Source: Ottowia flava
GTDB taxonomy: Bacteria; Pseudomonadota; Gammaproteobacteria; Burkholderiales; Burkholderiaceae_C
NCBI RefSeq assembly: GCF_042680565.1
Contig: NZ_JBHUEJ010000008.1
Location: 91,830 to 155,829 of the forward strand
DNA: 64,000 nucleotides
Reading direction: 5' to 3'
In this document: piece after piece, positions 43,625 through 52,732 of the stretch
How the letters are laid out: each line of letters starts with the position of its first letter
How positions within the stretch are numbered: the first letter of the stretch is position 1
Notes under the pieces: model-generated
What the model saw: the letters and a program-made list of their open reading frames with translations, nothing else
What the model was told of the DNA's origin: nothing
The model's database searches: none
Translations under genes and position numbers: made by a program

Positions 43625-45616
43625 ATGCCGTTCATACCAGCGGGGATGGCAACTGTGACAGGTTTCAACGAGCACTTCGACAGGCACGGTGCGTGGCGTC
43701 GCGAGATGGGCCTGCGCGTGAAGGTGCTGGGCGACTGGCTGAAGGAGCAGGATCTGCTGGACGATGGCGCCGACGAGCGGCTGCACAGCCTGGGTGATCG
43801 CCTGCAGACCGACAAAGTGATGGTCGCGTTCGTGGCGGAGTTCTCGCGCGGCAAGTCGGAGCTGATCAACGCGGTCTTCTTTGCCGCGTACGGGCGGCGC
43901 ATCATGCCTGCCAGCGCCGGCCGCACGACGATGTGCCCGACCGAGTTGGGCTATGACGCCGCGCTGCCCCCCTGCCTGAGGCTGCTGCCGATCCAGACGC
44001 GGCTGGAGCCGCAGGCCCTGGTCGAATGGCGCCTCGTGCCAGAGCAATGGACGCGCGTCGACCTCGATGTCGACGACCCCGACCAGTTGGCGGGCGCGAT
44101 GGAGAAGGTCTCCGAGGTGCTGCACGTGACCAAGGACGAGGCGCGTGCGCTCGGTTTCTGGCACGACGATCGCCCGGAGGACAACCCGCCGGTGGACGCA
44201 GAAGGTCGCGTCGAGGTGCCGCGCTGGCGGCACGCGCTGATCAACATGGCCCATCCGCTGCTGAAGCAGGGGCTGGTCGTCTTGGATACACCGGGACTGA
44301 ACGCCATCGGGGCTGAGCCCGAGTTGACTGTCAGCCTGATTCCGCAGGCTCAGGCCGTGGTGTTCGTGCTGGGCGCGGACACCGGTGTCACCAAGTCGGA
44401 TCTGGCGATCTGGCGCGAGCACCTGGCGCCATTGGAATCATCGACGGCCACACGTTTTGTGGTGCTGAACAAGATCGATACCCTGTGGGACGAACTGAGC
44501 ACCACCGCACAGGTGCAGGCGCAGGTGGAACGCCAGCGCACGGAGACGGCCCACACACTGGGGCTGCCGGTCGACCAGGTGCTGGCGCTGTCGGCGCAGA
44601 AGGGCCTGTTGGCCAAGGTGCGCGGCGATGCGGCGCTGTTGGACGACAGCCACCTGCCGGATTTCGAGCGCCTGCTGGGCTCCCAAGTGCTGGGTGCGCG
44701 CCAGACCATGCTCACATCCGCCATCGCGAGCGTGGTCGGCCAGCTGCACGCGCAGGCCGGCAGGACCTTGGGGGTGCGGCGGCGCGAGTTGGCCGAGCAA
44801 TTGCTCGAACTCAAGGGGCTGCGCGGCAAGAACCACACGGTGATTCGGCAGATGCGGCTACGCGTGGAAAAGGAAAAAGCCGATTTCGATCGGAGCGCGG
44901 CCAGTGTGCTGACGGTGCGCTCGGTCCACATGAAGGTGCTGCGCGATGTGTTCAAGCTGCTTGGCAGTTCCTCGATCAAGCGGTCCCTGTCGGAGCTCAA
45001 CAGCCTGTTGCGGGAGCCCGGCCTGAAACTGGGCGTGAAGAAAGCCTATGCCAGTGGCTTTGAAAGCCTGCGCGATGTGCTGCTTCAGGTTCAAGCACTG
45101 GAAAACGATATCCAGACGATGCTGACGGCGTCGTTCCGGCAACTGAACACGGAACATGGTTTTTCGTTGCAGGCGACGCCGCCGCCCGATACGCGGCGCT
45201 TCCTGGAAGACCTGACTGCCGTGGAGCGCAGCCATCTGCAGTACCTGGGCGTGGGCAATATGGTCCAGTTGGCGCGCAAGGAATTCGCCGAGAAGCTGCT
45301 GCGTGCGCTGGTGGCGCGAGTGAGGTCGATTTTCGAGACTGCGCTGGGTGAACTGGAGTTGTGGAATAAATCGCTGTCCAGTCAGTTGGATGCCCAGCTG
45401 CGCGAGCGCCGCAAGGCCTTCGGCCGCCGCATCGAAGCGATTCGCCGCATCCAGGACGCTGCGGGTGGGTTGGATGGACGCATCGGCGAGATCGACGAGA
45501 TGGATGCTCACCTGATGGAAGTGCAGGGCCGGCTCGAAGCACTGACGCGCGAACTGACCGCGGACAAAAGCCCACGCTTGGAAAGCGCTGCGCAGCCTGA
45601 GGCGGTCGAGGCCTGA
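43625..45616 (+). CDS. Dynamin-like GTPase
   Basis: The protein is 663 residues (656 from the ATG at 43646). The GTPase domain has a P-loop AEFSRGKSELIN (first Gly replaced by Ala), switch-region threonines in GRTTMCP, G3 DTPGLN and G4 NKID. The rest is a long helical stalk region with predicted coiled coil (LEALTRELTADK at the end). It resembles bacterial dynamin-like proteins, which remodel or protect membranes; no transmembrane helix is obvious. Its position between mutM and mutY is not functionally explained. Confidence 0.85.
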   Translation: MPFIPAGMATVTGFNEHFDRHGAWRREMGLRVKVLGDWLKEQDLLDDGADERLHSLGDRLQTDKVMVAFVAEFSRGKSELINAVFFAAYGRRIMPASAGRTTMCPTELGYDAALPPCLRLLPIQTRLEPQALVEWRLVPEQWTRVDLDVDDPDQLAGAMEKVSEVLHVTKDEARALGFWHDDRPEDNPPVDAEGRVEVPRWRHALINMAHPLLKQGLVVLDTPGLNAIGAEPELTVSLIPQAQAVVFVLGADTGVTKSDLAIWREHLAPLESSTATRFVVLNKIDTLWDELSTTAQVQAQVERQRTETAHTLGLPVDQVLALSAQKGLLAKVRGDAALLDDSHLPDFERLLGSQVLGARQTMLTSAIASVVGQLHAQAGRTLGVRRRELAEQLLELKGLRGKNHTVIRQMRLRVEKEKADFDRSAASVLTVRSVHMKVLRDVFKLLGSSSIKRSLSELNSLLREPGLKLGVKKAYASGFESLRDVLLQVQALENDIQTMLTASFRQLNTEHGFSLQATPPPDTRRFLEDLTAVERSHLQYLGVGNMVQLARKEFAEKLLRALVARVRSIFETALGELELWNKSLSSQLDAQLRERRKAFGRRIEAIRRIQDAAGGLDGRIGEIDEMDAHLMEVQGRLEALTRELTADKSPRLESAAQPEAVEA

Positions 45617-45623
45617 TTCGCGC

Positions 45624-46745
45624 GTGACGGACGACGTGAGGGAGTTGGCTGACCAGGTCATTGCCTGGCAGCGACAGGCAGGCCGACACGATCTCCCGTG
45701 GCAGAACACCCGCGACCCGTACCGGGTCTGGTTGTCCGAAATCATGCTGCAGCAGACGCAGGTGAGCACGGTGCTGGATTACTACCCGCGTTTCCTGGCG
45801 CGGTTTCCCGATGTTTTCAGTCTGGCGCAGGCGCCGCTGGAAGACGTGCTCGGCTTGTGGAGCGGATTGGGTTACTACTCGCGTGCGCGCAACCTGCATC
45901 GCTGCGCGACCGTGGTGGTGAGCGAGTACGGCGGCGGGTTTCCGCGGTCCGCCGCCGCACTGTCCACCCTGCCAGGCATTGGACGCTCGACCGCTGCTGC
46001 AATCGCCGCCTTCTGTTTCGGCGAGCGGGCAGCCATCCTGGATGGCAACGTGAAGCGGGTGCTGACACGTGCCTGGGGCGTGTCGGACGATCTGAGTGTG
46101 GCGGCGCATGAACGGGCGCTGTGGCAGCGCGCCGAGCAGGCGCTCCCGACAAGAGATCTTGCGCGGTCAATGCCGGCCTATACCCAAGGCCTGATGGATC
46201 TGGGCGCCAAGGTTTGCACGCGCAGTCGGCCAACCTGCGTTGCTTGCCCCTTGGCGGCGCACTGCGTGGCCAGGCGCGAAGGTGCCCCACAGAAGTACCC
46301 CGTCAAGACGAAGCGGGTGCGGCGCAGTCAGCAGACGATCTGGCTCTTGCACGCGCTGGATGGTCAGGACAGGGTCTGGCTGGTTCAGCGCCCTGCGAGC
46401 GGTATCTGGGCTGCGCTGCATTGTCTGCCGGCGTTTGAAGACCGGGATGCGTTGCTGGCAACGTTGCCGCCAGCACTGCAGACCAGGATGGTTGAGCATG
46501 CGCCGGTCAGACACGTGCTAACGCACCGGGATCTGGATTTGCACTTTGTCTCGGTTCCAGAGGTGTCGGCCGGGGCTGTGCTCGGCACGGGCGAAGGCGC
46601 TTGGTATGCGCCCTTGGCTTGGCCTGCGCTGGGCTTACCAGCGCCGATCCGGCGATTCCTGGGCGCGCCAGTGCCCGCTCAGGCAGCGCTGTTCACAGAC
46701 CGTCCAGCTCCCGGTGGCGGCGCAGACTGGACCAATCCGCGTTGA
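45624..46745 (+). CDS. mutY: Adenine DNA glycosylase
   Basis: The 373-residue enzyme has catalytic Glu in WLSEIMLQQTQVSTV, the helix-hairpin-helix LPGIGRSTAAAIAAF with catalytic Asp in ILDGNVKRVL, the [4Fe-4S] cluster ligands (CTRSRPTCVACPLAAHC) and a C-terminal NUDIX-like 8-oxoG recognition domain. It removes A opposite 8-oxoG. The GTG start lies 8 nt after the GTPase stop. Its 3' end overlaps rapZ antisense by 53 nt. Confidence 0.94.
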   Translation: MTDDVRELADQVIAWQRQAGRHDLPWQNTRDPYRVWLSEIMLQQTQVSTVLDYYPRFLARFPDVFSLAQAPLEDVLGLWSGLGYYSRARNLHRCATVVVSEYGGGFPRSAAALSTLPGIGRSTAAAIAAFCFGERAAILDGNVKRVLTRAWGVSDDLSVAAHERALWQRAEQALPTRDLARSMPAYTQGLMDLGAKVCTRSRPTCVACPLAAHCVARREGAPQKYPVKTKRVRRSQQTIWLLHALDGQDRVWLVQRPASGIWAALHCLPAFEDRDALLATLPPALQTRMVEHAPVRHVLTHRDLDLHFVSVPEVSAGAVLGTGEGAWYAPLAWPALGLPAPIRRFLGAPVPAQAALFTDRPAPGGGADWTNPR

Positions 46746-47556
46746 ACATGGCCGCCAATTTCTCGACCAGATAGACCGAGCGGTGCTGCCCGCCTGTGCA
46801 TCCAATCGCCACGGTGACGTAGCTTCGGTGGTCACGCGCCATGGCCGGAAGCCAATGACGCAGAAACCCCTCGATGTCCGCCAGCATGCGCTGCGCATCC
46901 GGTTGCGCGTCCAGAAATTCAATCACCGGCTGATCGCGGCCTGTCAGTGGGCGCAAGACAGGTTCATAGTGCGGGTTCGGCAGCATGCGCACGTCGAACA
47001 CGTAGTCGGCATCCAGGGTGACGCCGCGCTTGAAGGCAAACGACTCGAACACCAGCGTCAACAGCGCCGATGGGGCGGCAATCAGCTCCTTCACATACGC
47101 GACCAACTGCGCGCTGCGCAGGAAGCTCGAATCCATCACGTGTGATCGGTCACGCAGGTCGGCCAGCAGATGGCGCTCGCGCGCGATGGCTTGGGTCAGC
47201 GTCTGGGCGTCGGCGGTTTCTCCGGGCAGCGAGAGCGGGTGGCGGCGGCGTGTCTCGGAGAAACGCCGCACCAGCGTCTGGTCGTTGGCGTCCAGAAACA
47301 GCAGGCGCAGAGCGATGCCCTTGTCGCCCAGGCCATGCAGCAGCAAGGGCAGCTGTGGCAGCGATTGCCCGCTGCGCACGTCGATGGCGATGGCGAGCTT
47401 GCGTTCACCCCGCCCGGTTTCCAGTGCGAGCAGCGGCTCCAACAGCTCAGGCGGCAGGTTGTCGACGCAGTAGTAGCCTGCGTCCTCCAGCGCGTGCAAC
47501 GCAATCGACTTGCCCGACCCCGACATGCCGGTGATGACGACCAGCTCCTTGGTCAT
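46693..47556 (-). CDS. rapZ: RNase adapter protein RapZ
   Basis: The 287-residue protein has Walker A GMSGSGKS at residues 10-17, the DNLPPELL segment and the C-terminal domain with FSFGFK-like FESFAFKRGVTLDADYVFDVRMLPNPHYEP, IGCTGGQHRSVYLVE. In enterobacteria RapZ targets GlmZ sRNA to RNase E; in betaproteobacteria the role is less clear. Its start overlaps the recN stop codon by 4 nt (ATGA). Confidence 0.94.
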   Translation of the reverse strand: MTKELVVITGMSGSGKSIALHALEDAGYYCVDNLPPELLEPLLALETGRGERKLAIAIDVRSGQSLPQLPLLLHGLGDKGIALRLLFLDANDQTLVRRFSETRRRHPLSLPGETADAQTLTQAIARERHLLADLRDRSHVMDSSFLRSAQLVAYVKELIAAPSALLTLVFESFAFKRGVTLDADYVFDVRMLPNPHYEPVLRPLTGRDQPVIEFLDAQPDAQRMLADIEGFLRHWLPAMARDHRSYVTVAIGCTGGQHRSVYLVEKLAAMFNADWSSLRRHRELDGL

Positions 47557-49250
47557 GCGCGGGCCTTTCGGCTGCGTCCGCCTTGCTGGGTGGATAGGGA
47601 AGGTGCCTGCAGCATCTCCTCGGCATGCGCGAGCGAGGTGTCAGAAAGGCGCTCCCCGCCCAGCATGCGGGCGATTTCCCTGGTGCGCGCGTCGCTGTCA
47701 ATCGGTGCCACCGAACTGGTGGTGCCGGAGGGGGCCGTCTGTTTGCGCACCAGCAGGTGATGATCGGCACAGGCGGCCACTTGCGGAAGGTGGGTGACGC
47801 ACAGCACCTGGCGATCCTGACCGAGACGTTGCAGCAGCCGGCCGACCGTGGACGCGACCGCTCCGCCCACGCCCGAGTCGACCTCATCGAACACCAACGT
47901 GTTCGCGCTCCCCAGTTCACTGGTGGTTACCGCAATGGCCAGCGCAAGCCGGGAAAGCTCGCCGCCGGATGCTACTCTATCGATAGCGCGTGGCGCTGAC
48001 CCAGTATGCGCTGCAACCAGAAATTGCACCGATTCCTGGCCATGGGCCGAAGGCGCGTCGAGCCGGTCCAACGCCACCTGGAAAACGCCGCCCTGCATGC
48101 CCAGCGTCTGCATGCTGTCGGTGACCGCTGCCGCCAGTTGGGGTGCGGCCGTGCTGCGCAACGTGGATATGCGTTGTGCTTCGCTGACGTAGACAGAGGC
48201 GGCCTGGTTCGCTGCCGTTTCCAACTGCTCCAAGTCGGCCGACGCGTCCAGCGCCGTCAGTTCTTGTCGCCATGACGTCAGCAAGGCGGGCAATTCTTCC
48301 GGCGGCCGACGGTAGCGCCGTGCCAGCGACAGCCACAGCGCCAACCTGTCATCCAATGCCGCCAGCGCCTGAGGATCGACGTCCGCACGGCGCAAATAGG
48401 CGTGCAGGCCGTGCACGGTGTCCTGCGCTTGCGCGATGGTGGCTTCCAGCACCTCCGCCATCGCCCGGAACTCGGGCTCAATATCCTGCAATGCCTGCAG
48501 TTGGGCCAGCGCGCGATGAAGGCAGGCAAGGGCCGCACCTTCATCGTCTCCCTCCAGGATGCTTGCCGCGGAAGAGGCGCCATCGATCAGCGCTTGCGCA
48601 TTGGCCAGACGCGTATGGCGTTGGTTGAGCTCATCCCATTCGTTTTCGCTGGGGGCCAGTTTGTCGAGCTCGCCGATCTGCCACTGCAAACGATCTCGCT
48701 CGCGCGCCAGGTTGTCCTGGGCGCCACGAGCTGTTGCCAAGGCCGCCTTGGCTTGTTGCCACGCGTCCCATGCAGATTGAAGCGCCCGCAAGTCGGCTCC
48801 GGCGTAGCCGTCCAGCAGTGCACGCACGGCGGCAGGGCGTGTCAGGCTTTGCCAGGCGTGCTGGCCGTGAATGTCGACGAGCCACTCGCTGAGCTCTCGC
48901 AGCTGCGTCAGGGTAGCGGCCGAGCCGTTGATCCAGGCGCGGCTCTTGCCGGAGGCGTCGATGGTTCGTCGCAGCAGCAGCGCGTCAGCGCCCGAGTCAA
49001 ACCCTTGGTCTGCAAGCCACTCGCTGGCGCCGGCTGGAACGTCAAACTCTGCCGCGATGTCACAGCGCCCCTGGCCTTCGCGCACCCACAAGGCATCACC
49101 CCGGCCGCCCAGGACCAGTTGGAGCGCATCGATCAGGATCGACTTGCCCGCCCCCGTTTCGCCGGTCAGCGCGGTGAAACCGGCCTCAAGATCGAGTTCC
49201 AGCGCATCAACGATCACGAAGTCGCGCAGGCTCAGATGCCGCAATGCCAT
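47553..49250 (-). CDS. recN: DNA repair protein RecN
   Basis: The 565-residue SMC-like ATPase has Walker A TGETGAGKSIL, a central coiled-coil region, the signature RVASGGELSRLALAI and Walker B NTLVFDEVDSGVGG, CVTHLPQVAA. It acts early in double-strand break repair. The start at 49250 (MALRHLSLRDF) gives the usual length. It lies 4 nt downstream of nadK. Confidence 0.95.
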   Translation of the reverse strand: MALRHLSLRDFVIVDALELDLEAGFTALTGETGAGKSILIDALQLVLGGRGDALWVREGQGRCDIAAEFDVPAGASEWLADQGFDSGADALLLRRTIDASGKSRAWINGSAATLTQLRELSEWLVDIHGQHAWQSLTRPAAVRALLDGYAGADLRALQSAWDAWQQAKAALATARGAQDNLARERDRLQWQIGELDKLAPSENEWDELNQRHTRLANAQALIDGASSAASILEGDDEGAALACLHRALAQLQALQDIEPEFRAMAEVLEATIAQAQDTVHGLHAYLRRADVDPQALAALDDRLALWLSLARRYRRPPEELPALLTSWRQELTALDASADLEQLETAANQAASVYVSEAQRISTLRSTAAPQLAAAVTDSMQTLGMQGGVFQVALDRLDAPSAHGQESVQFLVAAHTGSAPRAIDRVASGGELSRLALAIAVTTSELGSANTLVFDEVDSGVGGAVASTVGRLLQRLGQDRQVLCVTHLPQVAACADHHLLVRKQTAPSGTTSSVAPIDSDARTREIARMLGGERLSDTSLAHAEEMLQAPSLSTQQGGRSRKARA

Positions 49251-49254
49251 GACG

Positions 49255-50151
49255 TCAGACCCCGCCCTCGTTCCAGTGCAACTTTTCGCGCAGCGTGTCG
49301 AAATAGCTCCAGCCCTTGGGGTGCAGAAAGCGCACGCGAAAGTCCGAGCGTCGAACCACGATCCGGTCGCCGTGGTGCAGGGACGTGACCGACTGCATAT
49401 CGAAGCTCGCGCTGGCGTCCTTGCCTGCGACGATCTCGATCGCGATTTCCACGGGATCGGCCAGCACAATGGGGCGATTCGACAATGTGTGGGGCGCGAT
49501 CGGCACCAGCGCCCACGCCGGCACGAGCGGGTGCAGCAGCGGCCCACCCGCTGACAGTGCGTAGGCCGTTGAGCCGGTCGGGGTGGCGATGATGATGCCG
49601 TCTGCGCGGTGGTTGGCGACAAATCGCCCATCCACTTCTACCCGAAGCTCGACCATGCTGGCCACAGCGCCCCGGTTGACCACGACGTCGTTCATCGCGA
49701 ACGCTTCAAACACGGGTTGGCCGTCCCGCAGCACCGTGCCGTGCATCAGGCTGCGGTGGTCCTCCTCGTAGGCCCCGTGCAGCATGGCGGGCAGAAACTC
49801 CTGGTATTCCCCCAGCGGAATGTCGGTGATGAAACCCAGCCGCCCCTGGTTGATGCCGATGAGCGGCGTGCCATAGCGTGCGAGCTGTCGGCCGATGCCC
49901 AGCATCGTGCCGTCGCCTCCGACCACCACGGCCAAGTCGCACTCATTGCCGATCGCAGGGACAGCCAGTGTGGGATACGTGTCCAGGCCAGTGGTTTGGG
50001 CTGTGCGCTCGGCCAGCGCGACATCGCAGCCCTGGACGCGCAGGAAATCGGCGATATCGGCGATCACTTCCCGGGTGGATTCGACCGCCGCACCCGAGGG
50101 TGAATCCTGGTATTTGCCTACGACGGCGACGCGGGGGAACTGAAGGCTCAT
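49255..50151 (-). CDS. nadK: NAD kinase
   Basis: The 298-residue enzyme has the GGDGTML loop, NQGRLGFITDI, the NE/D motif region FAMNDVVVNRG and ADGIIIATPTGSTAYALSAGGPLLHP. It makes NADP from NAD. ATG at 50151 is chosen over an upstream TTG. Only 17 nt separate its start from that of the divergent hrcA, so each promoter must lie inside the other's coding region or in this gap. Confidence 0.95.
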   Translation of the reverse strand: MSLQFPRVAVVGKYQDSPSGAAVESTREVIADIADFLRVQGCDVALAERTAQTTGLDTYPTLAVPAIGNECDLAVVVGGDGTMLGIGRQLARYGTPLIGINQGRLGFITDIPLGEYQEFLPAMLHGAYEEDHRSLMHGTVLRDGQPVFEAFAMNDVVVNRGAVASMVELRVEVDGRFVANHRADGIIIATPTGSTAYALSAGGPLLHPLVPAWALVPIAPHTLSNRPIVLADPVEIAIEIVAGKDASASFDMQSVTSLHHGDRIVVRRSDFRVRFLHPKGWSYFDTLREKLHWNEGGV

Positions 50152-50168
50152 CGGCAAATTACATCATA

Positions 50169-51197
50169 ATGATTTCAATGCTGGATGACCGTGCGCGACT
50201 GCTGCTGAAGACCCTGATCGAGCGCTACATCGCCGATGGGCAACCGGTGGGTTCGCGCACCTTGTCCAGCGCGCCCGGGCTTGAGTTGTCGCCTGCGACC
50301 ATCCGCAATGTGATGGCCGATCTGGAAGGCCTTGGGCTGATTGTGAGTCCCCATACTTCAGCCGGTCGCGTGCCCACGCCGAGGGGCTATCGGCTGTTTG
50401 TCGACACCATGCTGACCGCCGAGCGCGGCCAGCTTGAGACGCCCGCGCTGGCCGCTGACCAGCCCCAGAAAGTCATCGCCAACGCGGCGCAACTGCTGTC
50501 CAACCTGTCGAGTTTTGTCGGTGTGGTGATGACGCAGCGGCGCAGTTCGGTGTTTCGCCACATTGAGTTCCTGCGGCTGTCGGAGCGTCGCCTGCTGCTG
50601 ATCATCGTGGCGCCAGACGGTGACGTCCAGAACCGCGTGCTGTTCACGGAAACCGACTATTCGGCATCCGCGTTGCAGGAGGCGGCGAACTACCTCAACA
50701 CGCATTTCTCTGGCATGGCGATTGATCAGGTGCGCTCGCGCCTGCGCCAGGAGGTGGATCGCTTGCGCGGCGAGATCGCCACCTTGATGCAGGCGGCGGT
50801 GGCCGCCGGCTCTGACGCGATGACGCAGGCGCAGGAGCAGGTCGTGATATCGGGCGAGCGCAATTTGCTCGCCGTGTCCGATTTTTCGTCCGACATGAAC
50901 CAGCTCCGCCGCGCATTTGACCTGTTTGAGCAGAAGGCGCAGCTGATCCGGCTGCTGGATGTCTCCAGCGAGGCCGAGGGCGTGCGCATCTACATTGGCG
51001 GCGAGAGCCAGACGGTGCCCATCGAAGAGCTCTCGGTGGTCAGTGCGCCGTACGAGGTCGACGGCAAGGTTGTGGGCACGCTGGGCGTGATCGGCCCCAC
51101 GCGCATGCCCTATGACCGCATGATCCAGATCGTCGACATCACCTCGCGATTGGTCAGCAACGCGCTCAGCCAGGGCAAGCCCGCGGGCAGCGCCTAG
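50169..51197 (+). CDS. hrcA: Heat-inducible transcription repressor HrcA
   Basis: The 342-residue protein has the N-terminal winged helix (LLKTLIERYIADGQPVGSRTLSSAPGLELSPATIRNVMADLEGLGLI.SPHTSAGRVPTPRGYRLFVD) and GAF-like and dimerisation domains with YIGGES. HrcA represses groE and related operons at CIRCE operators; no CIRCE element is seen in this window. A start at MLDD (50178) is possible. The stop TAG overlaps a TAGAAT that could be the -10 of the following tRNA gene. Confidence 0.95.
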   Translation: MISMLDDRARLLLKTLIERYIADGQPVGSRTLSSAPGLELSPATIRNVMADLEGLGLIVSPHTSAGRVPTPRGYRLFVDTMLTAERGQLETPALAADQPQKVIANAAQLLSNLSSFVGVVMTQRRSSVFRHIEFLRLSERRLLLIIVAPDGDVQNRVLFTETDYSASALQEAANYLNTHFSGMAIDQVRSRLRQEVDRLRGEIATLMQAAVAAGSDAMTQAQEQVVISGERNLLAVSDFSSDMNQLRRAFDLFEQKAQLIRLLDVSSEAEGVRIYIGGESQTVPIEELSVVSAPYEVDGKVVGTLGVIGPTRMPYDRMIQIVDITSRLVSNALSQGKPAGSA

Positions 51198-51200
51198 AAT
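51195..51200 (+). promoter_or_regulatory. Possible -10 of the CAU tRNA gene, overlapping the hrcA stop codon
   Basis: TAGAAT begins with the hrcA TAG and lies 12 nt before the tRNA 5' end. No good -35 is visible at 17 nt, so the call is weak. Confidence 0.3.
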
Positions 51201-51212
51201 TGTGGCTGGTCT

Positions 51213-51289
<77 letters not shown>

Positions 51290-51337
51290 ATATTCACGCG
51301 GGTTTTGCGCTATCAAAGTTGATGCGAAACCATCAGA

Positions 51338-51368
51338 ATATTCCCATATAGACCCATCGTGGGAATAT
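51338..51368. promoter_or_regulatory. 9-bp inverted repeat between tRNA and integrase gene
   Basis: ATATTCCCA (51338-51346) and TGGGAATAT (51360-51368) form a perfect inverted repeat with a 13-nt spacer in the 85-nt gap. It could be the integrase arm-type binding site or a transcription-end hairpin for the integrase gene. Confidence 0.5.
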
Positions 51369-51374
51369 CCGGCC

Positions 51375-52412
51375 TCAGATGGCGCGGCGTTTTGACACCT
51401 TGGAACGGTCGTAAACGCGCGCCGTGGTGGCCTTGTTGGCGTGAATTTCTGGCAGTTCGCCCAGGATTTCTTTGTGCTGGGTGGTGTAGTAGGCCCGCAA
51501 GTCGTGGAAGGTGAACCGGCGCTCAATCACGCCAGTTGCCTCGGCCTTGACCATGATCCGCTGCCAAAGGGTCGAAAACGCTTCTTCCGTGTACGGGTTG
51601 CCGTCCCTGTTGGTGAACACGGAAAGGCTCGTATCGGGCCGTGGAAGGGCTTTCAGGCGCTCGACCAAGCTCTGCATGCCGCCGTCAATCATCACGGCCT
51701 CAGCCTTGCGCTTGCCACCATGCTGCTTGGCCCGGAAAAGCCGGATCAGTCCGGCCTCATCATCAATCTGCGGCAGGGTTAACCCCAAGAACTCCACCCG
51801 GCGCGATCCAGCTCGAGACGCAAACTCAGCCATTAGGCCCAGCATCCGGCGCTGTGGTGATTGGGTGTCCAGCCATTCGAGGAACCGGCGCAGCTCCTTC
51901 GGCTCCGGCGCCTCGGTGCGTGGCACCTCTTTGTTCCGGCGCACCTGACGGCAGGGATTCACCTCGATGTCGCCGCGCTCCACGGCCACGTTCAGCAGGT
52001 TGGAGAGCAGGGCGACTTCCCGGTTGGCCCGGACGGGCGCTGAGGCCCGCTCCACCCGAAGATACCGGGCAATGTCTGCCGGTCGGATTTGCCCGGCAGG
52101 CACGGCGCCCATGACCCTCAGCAGGTGTTTACTGGACTTGTCATAGTCCTTCTGGGTGGCGGGGGCCAGCTCGTTCCATTGGGGGAGTTCTCGGTAGGTG
52201 CGCCACAGTTCGGTGAGCGTCCCCGCGTCCGAACCCGTCCCCAGCAAATCCATGACCCGCTGCATCGCGGTGTGGCGATCTGTGCCCAGGTTGATCGGCT
52301 TCCCGCCGACGGGGTGGTAGCGGTAGGTCACCGTTTGACCATTCGCGTGCGGGCGAGCCTCCATCCTTGGAAGCAGGCCAAACCCGCTGGCTCGCTCGCG
52401 TTTGCGTCCCAT
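51375..52412 (-). CDS. int: Tyrosine-recombinase phage integrase
   Basis: The 345-residue integrase has an N-terminal arm/core-binding part and a catalytic domain with Arg in SRAGSRRVEFLGL (about 204), Lys in the following beta hairpin, HDLR (303-306), His324 and nucleophile Tyr334 (ATTARVYDRS). It should catalyse integration at the adjacent tRNA 3' end. ATG at 52412 has GGAG 6 nt upstream and overlaps the stop of the DUF4224 gene as TGATG; a GTG at 52415 is also in frame. Confidence 0.95.
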   Translation of the reverse strand: MGRKRERASGFGLLPRMEARPHANGQTVTYRYHPVGGKPINLGTDRHTAMQRVMDLLGTGSDAGTLTELWRTYRELPQWNELAPATQKDYDKSSKHLLRVMGAVPAGQIRPADIARYLRVERASAPVRANREVALLSNLLNVAVERGDIEVNPCRQVRRNKEVPRTEAPEPKELRRFLEWLDTQSPQRRMLGLMAEFASRAGSRRVEFLGLTLPQIDDEAGLIRLFRAKQHGGKRKAEAVMIDGGMQSLVERLKALPRPDTSLSVFTNRDGNPYTEEAFSTLWQRIMVKAEATGVIERRFTFHDLRAYYTTQHKEILGELPEIHANKATTARVYDRSKVSKRRAI

Positions 52413-52630
52413 CACTTGCTCCAGTTGAATTGCCCAGGTTGGATCGGTTTGTCGTGGTTCAGCTTCGCCTCAGCCATTTTGCGCCCGACCAGCGGGAACC
52501 CATCGGGGCGCCGGGGCAGCTCTTTCACCCCCAGCAGGCTACACAGCTTGCGCAGTTGGGCCGCGCGCTGTGTTAGCGGCTTACACAAGGTGTCTACCTC
52601 GTCCTCACTGAGAAACGGTAGTGCGCTCAT
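52412..52630 (-). CDS. DUF4224 family phage protein
   Basis: The 72-residue protein starts MSALPFLSEDEVDTLCKPLTQRAAQLRKLCSLLGV and continues with a PRRPDGFPLVGR segment, the DUF4224 pattern found directly upstream of many phage integrases. It may act as an excisionase or integrase modulator, but this is unproven. GGAGG precedes the ATG. Confidence 0.8.
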   Translation of the reverse strand: MSALPFLSEDEVDTLCKPLTQRAAQLRKLCSLLGVKELPRRPDGFPLVGRKMAEAKLNHDKPIQPGQFNWSK

Positions 52631-52640
52631 GCGTTCCTCC

Positions 52641-52663
52641 AAAAAGAAAGCCCGCTAGGCGGG
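52641..52663 (-). terminator. Hairpin plus U-tract in front of a Shine-Dalgarno (cassette a)
   Basis: On the minus strand CCCGC-CTA-GCGGG is followed by a U-rich tract and then the GGAGG of the DUF4224 gene. The loop contains the TAG stop of the preceding 25-codon frame. Confidence 0.7.
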
Positions 52664-52732
52664 GCGTTGTTCGTCAAAGTCGGGTATCGGCGCCCGCTTG
52701 TCACGGCGCTGGCGTGCTCTGCGGCTAGCCAT
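52655..52732 (-). CDS. 25-residue phage peptide
   Basis: ATG at 52732 has AAGGAG seven nt upstream and overlaps the stop of the preceding 163-residue gene. The peptide MASRRARQRRDKRAPIPDF is very basic and ends with acidic residues before TAG. It is too short for family assignment; coding status rests on the Shine-Dalgarno and overlap. Confidence 0.45.
   Translation of the reverse strand: MASRRARQRRDKRAPIPDFDEQRPA

Noticed and set aside
47970..47998. GCTACTCTATCGATAGCGCG in recN, similar to the 54-nt repeat core
   Set aside because: It encodes the conserved RecN motif RAIDRVASGGELSR, lacks the AAAT-N22-GCGC geometry, and is explained by the protein.
51300..51330. TTGCGCTATCAAAGTTGATGCG next to the tRNA as a repeat copy
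   Set aside because: It has no AAAT-N22 left half and lies inside the integrative element; more likely part of the attachment region.
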